From Pseudoxanthomonas sp. (GTDB lineage Bacteria; Pseudomonadota; Gammaproteobacteria; Xanthomonadales; Xanthomonadaceae), in assembly GCA_026785795.1 (NCBI GenBank), contig JAJAZJ010000337.1:1-7697 (forward strand): a DNA stretch of 7,697 nucleotides, in the 5' to 3' direction. The notes beneath the pieces were generated by a model. The model was given only the letters and a program-made list of their open reading frames with translations. It was not told the DNA's origin and did not search any database. Shown here in pieces: positions 1 to 5,376 of this stretch; positions within the stretch are counted from its first letter, which is position 1; every line of letters starts with the position of its first letter. The translations under genes were made by a program, and so were the position numbers.

Positions 1-120
1 ATCCTCGTCGACCCCGACAGCGCGCCAATGGTGATCGACGCCCGCGCCCGGAAGCTGAGGGCAAACATGGAGATCGGTCTCCGTGCAATCGCCGAGCGCG
101 CCGAGAGCGTCAGCCAATGA
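1..120 (+). CDS. C-terminal end of an unrecognised protein (cut by window start)
   Basis: Frame 1 is open from the first base to a TGA at 118-120 and gives 39 residues ending in an Ala/Arg/Glu-rich stretch that looks like one amphipathic helix (roughly residues 15-37). The start lies outside the window. I do not recognise the family and see no catalytic motif. It lies 37 bases ahead of the ModA-like start in the same orientation, so it may be the preceding gene of the same, probably actinobacterial, locus. Its codon use is compatible with a real gene, but 39 residues is too little to be sure; it could also be a chance open frame in GC-rich DNA. Confidence 0.4.
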   Translation: MLVDPDSAPMVIDARARKLRANMEIGLRAIAERAESVSQ

Positions 121-157
121 CGCTCGGTTAGTTTTGGAATGACTATCGTGTCCAGCG

Positions 158-1375
158 ATGCGTCAGTGTCTTCGACTTTCGATGTCTGCGGTTGGCCTGC
201 TGGGTTTCTTCGGTGCTGCGTGCGGGTCGGACGACCCCGGCTCGGCATCGCCGACCCCGACGACGGTTGCTGCTCCGGCGCCGACGACGGTGTCAGGTGG
301 CGTGACGGTGTTCGCTGCTGCTTCGTTGACTGCGGCTTTCACCGAGATCGGTGACGCGTTCATGGTGCAGAACCCGGATGCGAACGTGACGTTCAACTTC
401 GCCGCCTCCTCTGAGTTGGTGACCCAGATCGGTGAGGGCGCGGGTTGGATCGCCGGACTGGAGCGGCTGCAAACCGAAGCGCCGGAACACTTCCGGATGA
501 TCCTGTCCCCCGACAATCCGTCCTACAAGGAGCTGCCCGGCCTTGGCGTACTGCTGGGCGGCCTGTGGGTCATGCACTTCAGCTACTGGGGCTTCAACCA
601 GTACATCATCCAGCGTGCACTGGCTGCCAAGAATATTGCCGAAGCGCAAAAAGGCGTGTTGTTCGCAGCAGGCCTGAAGATACTGATGCCGGTGATTGTC
701 GTGCTTCCCGGCATTGCAGCGGTCGTGCTTCAGCCCAATCTTTCGCGGGCGGACGAGGCCTACCCATCCATGATGTCGCTGTTGCCCACAGGCGTGCTGG
801 GCATCGTGTTTGCTGGTCTAATCGCCGCAGTGGTGTCGTCGCTGGCATCCATGATCAACTCCATCTCCACCATTTTCACCTTGGATCTCTACGCCCGATT
901 CGGCAGCGAACGCAGCCAGGCCGAGCTGGTGCGGAGCGGGCGGGTGGTCGCTGGCGTCGCGATGCTGGCCGCGGTGCTGCTGGCGCGCCCGCTGCTGGGG
1001 AGCTTCGACCAGGCATTCCAGGCGATCCAGAACTACACCGGCTACTTCACTCCGGGCATCGTCGCGATTTTCCTGATGGGCTTGCTGTGGAAGCGCGCCA
1101 ACGAAGCCGGCGCCCTGGCCGCGGCCGGTGGTTCGTTCGTGCTGTCCATCATCATCGGCGCACTCCTGCCCGAGCTTCCTTTCATCCACCGGGTCGGCAT
1201 CGTGTTCCTGCTCGCGATCGCGCTGGGCGTGGGGGTCTCGCTGCTGACCAAACCGGCACCGGGCAAGGATTTCATCCGCACCGATGACGTGGGTTTCGGC
1301 ACATCACGCGGGTTCAACGCGGGAGCGGTGGCCGTGGTGGCTGTGCTGGTGGCGCTGTACGCGGCGTTCTGGTGA
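158..1375 (+). CDS. Chimeric frame: ModA-like lipoprotein N-terminus joined to SGLT-type sodium/sugar symporter C-terminus
   Basis: The 405-residue frame has two unrelated parts. Residues 1-95 are the start of a molybdate-binding lipoprotein: signal peptide with lipobox Cys22 followed by Gly-Ser-Asp-Asp, a Thr/Pro/Ala linker, then the ModA hallmark VFAAASLTAAF (51-61) and the SSELVTQI segment (84-91). Residues 97-405 are the end of a sodium:solute symporter close to Vibrio vSGLT, with about eight membrane helices and the typical final Ala-Ala-Phe-Trp. By alignment from memory, Tyr143, Trp144, Lys174, Ser227/Ser228 (sodium site) and Gln291 match vSGLT Tyr263, Trp264, Lys294, Ser364/Ser365 and Gln428; vSGLT Asn260 is His140 here. 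About 215 N-terminal symporter residues are missing, including the first sodium- and sugar-site helices, and ModA lacks everything after its first strand region. Neither half should work alone. ATG 158 is the first possible start after an in-frame TGA at 140-142; no ribosome-binding site is seen. Most likely an assembly join. Confidence 0.85.
   Translation: MRQCLRLSMSAVGLLGFFGAACGSDDPGSASPTPTTVAAPAPTTVSGGVTVFAAASLTAAFTEIGDAFMVQNPDANVTFNFAASSELVTQIGEGAGWIAGLERLQTEAPEHFRMILSPDNPSYKELPGLGVLLGGLWVMHFSYWGFNQYIIQRALAAKNIAEAQKGVLFAAGLKILMPVIVVLPGIAAVVLQPNLSRADEAYPSMMSLLPTGVLGIVFAGLIAAVVSSLASMINSISTIFTLDLYARFGSERSQAELVRSGRVVAGVAMLAAVLLARPLLGSFDQAFQAIQNYTGYFTPGIVAIFLMGLLWKRANEAGALAAAGGSFVLSIIIGALLPELPFIHRVGIVFLLAIALGVGVSLLTKPAPGKDFIRTDDVGFGTSRGFNAGAVAVVAVLVALYAAFW
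431..460 (+). other. Probable chimeric join between two unrelated genomes
   Basis: ModA similarity ends after Gly-Glu-Gly-Ala (codons 431-442), where the family normally continues with Pro-Ala-Asp-Val-Phe. Symporter similarity begins at about Trp97 (codon 446-448), in a loop before a membrane helix. The sequence around 437-448 is a short GC-rich run that could be shared by both parents. Codon choice changes here: the left side favours TCG, ACG, GCT and TTG, while the right side is dominated by CTG and GCC/GGC. Sequence cannot tell a biological recombination from an assembly artefact, but the loss of essential parts on both sides favours an artefact. Confidence 0.7.
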
Positions 1376-1483
1376 GCAGGAATCGTGCGTTAGGCATTGA
1401 TTGAGCTGCACTAGCTGGAAAAGTCGCCAGTTTGCCTGCGCCGCTGAACCCGCCGGCATGCGGGAAATCGCCGTCGATTGGCC
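1376..1483. other. Gap between converging genes
   Basis: 108 bases separate the stop of the symporter frame (+) from the stop of the cysteine dioxygenase gene (-). I see only a weak 5-bp hairpin (CCCGC/GCGGG, 1449-1464) with no T-run on either side. A shared terminator would be expected here but none is convincing. Confidence 0.5.
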
Positions 1484-2074
1484 TCAGCCGGGCACCATCT
1501 CATCCGTGCCCAGCATGCGCTCGCCGCGGCGTTGCCACTGGTCGTCAACATCATCGGGTGAGAACACGCCGCAGCTGACCATGGTGCCCTGGTATACGTG
1601 CAGCGAGACTGCAACCGCGCTGTCGCTGGGGTTGCGGATGGTGTGGTATTCGTGCGGTGGAATCAGGCTGCCCGCAGAGCCAGTGCCCGCTTCGATGGTG
1701 CCGGCCGGGATGAAGCGGTAGCGCATCTCATCGCGCTCGGCCAGTTCGTACTGGGTAATTTCCAGTCGCCCCTTCCACACCCCCTCCACGCACCACATGC
1801 CGGAGTGGTCATGGATCTTGGTGCCCTGGCCCGGCCCCCAGGTCATCGCGATCAGGCTGTAACCATGCTCAGGGCTGGTGTACAGCTCACGACGCGCATA
1901 GTGGTCGGCGATTGGTTGCAGCACGCAGGCGGGAAGGGCGACTCCCTCATCGCAGATCATTTCACACAGGGTCTTGCGCAGTGCATCGGTGACCGCGCGG
2001 TCATCGCCAAGTACGACGGCGGCGTCCAGCGAGGCAATCAGTTTGTCGTGGCCCGGGAAGTCGAGGCTGGTCAT
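1484..2074 (-). CDS. Cysteine dioxygenase (type I, cupin family)
   Basis: A 196-residue cytosolic non-heme iron cupin that oxidises L-cysteine with O2 to cysteine sulfinate, the first step of cysteine breakdown. The iron ligands are visible: His88 and His90 in IHDHSGMWC, and His144 in PPHEYHTIRN. Arg61, after Tyr59, sits where rat CDO Arg60 holds the substrate carboxylate, arguing for cysteine over 3-mercaptopropionate. Cys95 is five residues after the second His, and Tyr161 lies in LHVYQG; these match the Cys93/Tyr157 pair that forms a thioether cross-link in mammalian CDO, whereas many bacterial CDOs have Gly at the Cys position. Length is normal for the family. ATG 2074 is preceded only by a weak GGGA. 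It lies 85 bases downstream of metX on the same strand with a hairpin between, so it may be a weakly coupled last gene or have its own promoter. A related thiol dioxygenase remains possible. Confidence 0.9.
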   Translation of the reverse strand: MTSLDFPGHDKLIASLDAAVVLGDDRAVTDALRKTLCEMICDEGVALPACVLQPIADHYARRELYTSPEHGYSLIAMTWGPGQGTKIHDHSGMWCVEGVWKGRLEITQYELAERDEMRYRFIPAGTIEAGTGSAGSLIPPHEYHTIRNPSDSAVAVSLHVYQGTMVSCGVFSPDDVDDQWQRRGERMLGTDEMVPG

Positions 2075-2129
2075 TTGCGGGATCCCAAGTGGGGTGGGCG
2101 CAGTTTAACCCGTCCCCACGCCAGCCGCC

Positions 2130-2150
2130 GGAGCGCCCATGCGGCGCTCC
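2130..2150 (-). terminator. Strong hairpin between metX and the cysteine dioxygenase gene
   Basis: A perfect 8-bp inverted repeat GGAGCGCC / GGCGCTCC with loop CATGC starts about 10 bases after the metX stop. Flanking CCAGCC and GGCTTGG could lengthen the stem with a bulge. There is no T-run after it on the minus strand, so it is not a classical intrinsic terminator. It may instead protect the 3' end of the metX transcript or weaken read-through into the dioxygenase gene. Function is inferred from position only. Confidence 0.4.
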
Positions 2151-2159
2151 TGGCTTGGA

Positions 2160-3287
2160 TCAGATGTCGGCGAGGAATCCCGCCACGGCTGGCCCGAAGC
2201 GTTCGATGTCCACCAGGAACGCATCGTGGCCTTGGGGTGAGTCCAGCGGCAGGAACTGCGCGTCGGCGCCGCCGGCTCGCAGGCCATCTGCGATCTGTTG
2301 CTGCTGCTGCAGCGGGAACAGGATGTCGGTGGTCGCACCGATAGCCAGCGCCTTCTCCACCTTGATCCGCGCCAGGCCGGTCAGTACGTCGCCGCCGGCC
2401 AACTCTGCCAGGTCGAACCAGTCCATCGAGCGGCTGAGATACAGGTAGCAATTCGGATCAAAGCGCCGCACGAAACGCCGTGCGTGTCCCTCCAGATAGC
2501 TTTCCACCTGGAATTCAAGCCCGAAGGGTTCCTCGTCAGGCTGGTCCGGATCCTGGGATTGTTGATCAAGCCGCACCCGGCCGAAGCGACCATCCCATTC
2601 CAGCGCGGAGCGGTACGTAATCACGCCCAGCTTGCGCGCCATGCGCATGCCCGATTCGGGATACGTGGCATCGTCGTACACGCCATTGTTCCAGTTCGGG
2701 TCCAGGCGGATGGCTTCACGCTGCAGCGAGCGTATCGCAATGGAAAACGGCAGCGCCTGGGCGCTGCCCGAGATATTGATATGGGTGCGCGCCGCGCCCG
2801 GGTGCCTGAGCAGAAAGGCCAGGGAGGTCATGCCGCCCATCGAATTGCCGATTACGCAGGCCAGGGATTCGATACCCAGCGCACGGATGACTTCATGTGC
2901 GGCATCCGCGGCGTCTTCGATGGAAAGTTGCGGGAAATCCAGGCGGTAGGGTTCGCCGCTAGCCGGGTCTATGGAGGCAGGACCGGTGGAACCCTTGCAG
3001 CTGCCCAGGGTATTTACGCAGACCACAAACCAGCGATGGGTATCGATGTAGCGGCCCGGCCCCAGCATGGCTTCCCACCAGCCCGGCTCGGCGTTGTCCG
3101 CGCTTCTGGCTGCATGCGCATCCGGCGAAAGGCCGGTGAGGATGAGGATAGCGTTGTCACCCGATGCATTGAGCTGGCCCCATGTCTCGAACGCCATGCG
3201 CGCCCCCTGCAGCTCGCCGCCGCGCTTCATGGCGAAGGGTGAGGGGAGAGGATGGAAGCGGGTGCCGGGCGGGATGAACTCGGTCAT
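2160..3287 (-). CDS. metX: MetX-family serine O-succinyltransferase (alternatively homoserine O-succinyl/acetyltransferase)
   Basis: A 375-residue cytosolic alpha/beta hydrolase-fold acyltransferase. The nucleophile elbow is Gly-Asn-Ser149-Met-Gly-Gly-Met, and the triad is completed by Asp321 (GATTDILFP) and His354 (SPQGHDAFL). Other family marks are NTLGSCKGSTGP (92-103) and the lid region around 185-300. From memory, it matches almost throughout the Xanthomonadaceae MetX proteins shown to transfer succinyl from succinyl-CoA to L-serine for cysteine synthesis; many genomes label the same protein homoserine O-acetyltransferase. The exact acceptor cannot be proved from sequence. ATG 3287 gives the conserved start MTEFIPPG; an in-frame TAG at 3297-3299 rules out a longer form. 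No ribosome-binding site precedes it, but a 7-codon frame overlaps the start. It lies 27 bases after ccmI on the same strand, so co-transcription is likely. Confidence 0.92.
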   Translation of the reverse strand: MTEFIPPGTRFHPLPSPFAMKRGGELQGARMAFETWGQLNASGDNAILILTGLSPDAHAARSADNAEPGWWEAMLGPGRYIDTHRWFVVCVNTLGSCKGSTGPASIDPASGEPYRLDFPQLSIEDAADAAHEVIRALGIESLACVIGNSMGGMTSLAFLLRHPGAARTHINISGSAQALPFSIAIRSLQREAIRLDPNWNNGVYDDATYPESGMRMARKLGVITYRSALEWDGRFGRVRLDQQSQDPDQPDEEPFGLEFQVESYLEGHARRFVRRFDPNCYLYLSRSMDWFDLAELAGGDVLTGLARIKVEKALAIGATTDILFPLQQQQQIADGLRAGGADAQFLPLDSPQGHDAFLVDIERFGPAVAGFLADI

Positions 3288-3307
3288 GGGAGGATTCTAG
3301 ACGCCAT
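3284..3307 (-). CDS. Possible 7-codon leader frame overlapping the metX start
   Basis: On the minus strand an ATG at 3307 opens a frame encoding MASRILP, and its TGA (3286-3284) overlaps the metX ATG as ATGA. It lies wholly inside the 27-base ccmI-metX gap. The only purine-rich stretch in the gap, AGCAAGG, is just ahead of this ATG (very close, one base), while metX itself is preceded by CCTCCC, the opposite of a ribosome-binding site. Translation of the mini-frame could deliver ribosomes to metX by termination-reinitiation. It may equally be chance. Confidence 0.2.
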   Translation of the reverse strand: MASRILP

Positions 3308-3314
3308 GCCTTGC

Positions 3315-4331
3315 TCAGTCCTGCGGCTGTCCCAGGATCAATTCAACGGGCCCGCTGGCCGGCAGCTTTACCAGTAAGGCGGCGGAATCCAGATCGCCCT
3401 CCTGCCGGATCGCATTGCCGCTGTCGGAAATACGCGCGAAGACTTCCACCTCCTGCAGCTCCGACAGCCGCTGCGTGGGCATGGGGCTGTCCTGGTCGCT
3501 GAGAGTCACGGCCAGCGGCAGGTCCTGCAGCGCGTGTTTTTGCACTGCAATGGGCATCGGTGGGCCGCCTGGCCTGCGCGCAATCACGAATACGCTGGCA
3601 TCCCCGCGCAGGCGCGCCCGCGCGGCGAAAACCGGGTCCAGCGACACCCTGACGGCCAGACTGTGGCCGGCCGCAGGCGCAGCGGGTTCCGCGAGTTCCG
3701 GCAAGCCCCCATCGCGCCGTGCCGCATTGATCTGGACGCGCAGCGACGCAGCGGTGGCAGGGTCCACTTTGGAAAGCAGCGGTTCCCACGTGGCGGCCGC
3801 TTCCGCCGCTTGGCCCTCCTGGCGTTGCGACATACCCAGCAGCCAGCGTCCACGCTGGTGGTCCGGCTGCAGGGACAGCGCACGCTGCAATTGACTGACC
3901 GCTTCCGCGTCGAGTTTGCGGTCCTTGGCCGCATAGAGGCGAGCCTGCGCTGCCTCGACCAGGAAGTCGGGATCATCCGGGCTGAGCGCCAGCGCCTTGG
4001 CAAACGCGTCACGTGCACCGGGAAAATCCCCCATCGCGGCCAGCGATTTTCCCAGCAGCTGCCAGCCCTGCGGTTGCCTGGGGTTGCTTTCCAGCTCCGC
4101 CCGCAGCTGCGCCACGGCCGCTTCCAGGCTGATCGGTGGCTGGGCCGCAGGGCTTGCGGCAACGCCGATGCCAGCCGGCGTGCCGACCACACGGTAAAGC
4201 GCAAGCACGGCCAGGCCCAGCGCAAGGACGCAGCCCACCGCCAAGCCGCGTGATTCACGCAGCAGTGGCCACAGCACCACGCCCAGCGTGGCCAGGGTGA
4301 GCAGCGTAGCGATCAATGCAAACACGGCCAT
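3315..4331 (-). CDS. ccmI: Cytochrome c biogenesis protein CcmI (CycH), apocytochrome-holding TPR protein
   Basis: A 338-residue inner-membrane protein that binds the C-terminal helix of apocytochromes c in the periplasm and passes them to the CcmF/CcmH ligation complex. Two N-terminal membrane helices (about 3-23 and 29-49) flank a short cytoplasmic Arg-containing loop. TPR-like helices follow at about 68-190, with phrases such as GWQLLGKSLAAMGD and ARDAFAKALALSPDD. An Ala/Pro linker (212-222) leads to a beta-rich C-terminal domain (about 223-335) as in the longer CcmI/CcmH proteins. The start at 4331 is preferred over an upstream in-frame ATG at 4442 because it begins at the first membrane helix, has AGGAG five bases ahead, and shares one base with the ccmH stop (TGATG), indicating translational coupling. 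metX follows after 27 bases. Confidence 0.93.
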   Translation of the reverse strand: MAVFALIATLLTLATLGVVLWPLLRESRGLAVGCVLALGLAVLALYRVVGTPAGIGVAASPAAQPPISLEAAVAQLRAELESNPRQPQGWQLLGKSLAAMGDFPGARDAFAKALALSPDDPDFLVEAAQARLYAAKDRKLDAEAVSQLQRALSLQPDHQRGRWLLGMSQRQEGQAAEAAATWEPLLSKVDPATAASLRVQINAARRDGGLPELAEPAAPAAGHSLAVRVSLDPVFAARARLRGDASVFVIARRPGGPPMPIAVQKHALQDLPLAVTLSDQDSPMPTQRLSELQEVEVFARISDSGNAIRQEGDLDSAALLVKLPASGPVELILGQPQD

Positions 4332-4789
4332 CACCACTCCTGCCCTTCGTCGCCGTCGATCGGTGTACGGCTGCCGGCCCTGCGCGGCAGCCAGTAGATG
4401 ACCCAGGCGCCTGCCAGCAGCAGGACCAGCGGACCGAACCACAGCAGCCAGGTGCCGCCTGACACCGCTGGCCGGTACAGCACGAATTCACCGTAACGTT
4501 CGACCAGGAACTGCTTGATCTGCGGATTGGACTTGCCCTGGTTCATCAGCCCCAGCACTTCGCGGCGCAGGTCGTGCGCGATCTGCGCGTCGGAATCGGC
4601 GAGTGACTGGTTCTGGCACATCACACAGCGCAACTCGGCGGCCAGGGCGCGGAAGCGGGTCTCCTGCGCGGTGTCGGTGAACTGCAGCGGAGTCGGGTCA
4701 TTGGCCTGAGCATGCGCGGGTGCGGCCGCGTTCAGGGCGGCGATCACGGCGCCCAGGCACAACACGGCGGCGGCAAGTCTGGCGATCAC
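4331..4789 (-). CDS. ccmH: Cytochrome c maturation protein CcmH (CycL-type), apocytochrome thiol reductase
   Basis: A 152-residue periplasmic, membrane-anchored protein that reduces or holds the CXXCH cysteines of apocytochrome c before heme attachment. A signal peptide (1-28, ending Ala-His-Ala) is followed by the family motif LRCVMCQNQSLADSDA with redox cysteines Cys55 and Cys58. A three-helix domain runs to about 108, including RYGEFVLYRP, and a C-terminal membrane helix spans about 113-134. This is the short form without the TPR part that E. coli fuses to it; here that part is the separate ccmI. The start is GTG at 4789, overlapping the ccmG stop as GTGA; a weak GCAGG lies close upstream. 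Its stop shares a base with the ccmI ATG. Confidence 0.95.
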   Translation of the reverse strand: MIARLAAAVLCLGAVIAALNAAAPAHAQANDPTPLQFTDTAQETRFRALAAELRCVMCQNQSLADSDAQIAHDLRREVLGLMNQGKSNPQIKQFLVERYGEFVLYRPAVSGGTWLLWFGPLVLLLAGAWVIYWLPRRAGSRTPIDGDEGQEW

Positions 4790-5376
4790 TGGCCTGCTTT
4801 TGCCTTTTCCAGCGCGGGGATGAGTTCCTTATCGACGATATCGTCGGTGATGGCGCCTACGTGCTTCCAACGCACGATGCCTTTTCCATCCACCAGAAAT
4901 GTTTCAGGTGCACCGTAGATGCCCCAGTCGATCGCGGTGCGGCCGTCAATGTCGGCGATCACGTCGCTGTACGGGTTGTCGTATTTTTCCAGCCAGCGAA
5001 TTGCGTCCTCGCGCTCGTCCTTCAGGTTGTAGCCGACGAAGCGCACGCGCTTGGTGTAGGCAAAGCGCGCAATCACCGGGTGCTCCACCCGGCACTCCGG
5101 GCACCAGCTGCCCCACACGTTCATCACGAACGGCTGTCCGCGCAGGTCCGCCAGGCTCAGGTACCGGTCTGGTTCGAACAGCAACGGCAGCTTGAAATCC
5201 GGCGCGGCTTTGCCGATCAGCGGCGAGGGCAGGGCATCGCGGCCGGCTTTTCCAGACTGCTGCACGCCATACAGCAGCAGCGCCATCAGGCCAATGAAGA
5301 ACAGCGCAATCATCACCCCGGCGAAGACGAACGCACCGGTGAAGGGCTTGCGCGGCGGCGGGGCTTGGGAGTTCAT
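4786..5376 (-). CDS. ccmG: CcmG/DsbE, periplasmic thioredoxin-like protein for cytochrome c maturation
   Basis: A 196-residue membrane-anchored thiol:disulfide protein that keeps the apocytochrome heme-binding cysteines, or CcmH, reduced, with electrons from DsbD. After a short basic N-terminus, one membrane anchor covers about 14-37. The thioredoxin fold follows, with active site Trp91-Cys92-Pro-Glu-Cys95, the usual cis-proline in GAPETF (Pro157), and the acidic insert typical of CcmG. Length is standard, a little longer than E. coli at the N-terminus. ATG 5376 is supported by GAGGA six bases ahead and by the ATGA overlap with the ccmF stop. Its own stop overlaps the ccmH GTG, so the whole block is translationally coupled. 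Confidence 0.95.
   Translation of the reverse strand: MNSQAPPPRKPFTGAFVFAGVMIALFFIGLMALLLYGVQQSGKAGRDALPSPLIGKAAPDFKLPLLFEPDRYLSLADLRGQPFVMNVWGSWCPECRVEHPVIARFAYTKRVRFVGYNLKDEREDAIRWLEKYDNPYSDVIADIDGRTAIDWGIYGAPETFLVDGKGIVRWKHVGAITDDIVDKELIPALEKAKAGQ

Noticed and set aside
139..354. 71-residue plus-strand frame overlapping the ModA-like start
   Set aside because: It is a Cys/Arg-rich shadow in another frame of the ModA coding sequence, with no family resemblance.
158..1375. The ModA-SGLT frame as a new molybdate- or sugar-sensing fused transporter
   Set aside because: Both halves lack parts essential for binding or transport, and the apparent origin changes at the join, so an assembly chimera is the simpler explanation.
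1449..1464. Hairpin CCCGC/GCGGG between the converging genes as a terminator
   Set aside because: Only five pairs and no T-run on either strand.
2298..3242. Long plus-strand frame (314 residues) opposite metX
   Set aside because: It is an antisense shadow produced by high GC at third positions; the minus-strand protein has a full catalytic triad and family match.
4332..4442. Longer N-terminal form of CcmI starting at 4442
   Set aside because: The extra 37 residues are an Arg-rich out-of-frame reading of the ccmH end; the start at 4331 has a good ribosome-binding site and begins at the membrane helix.
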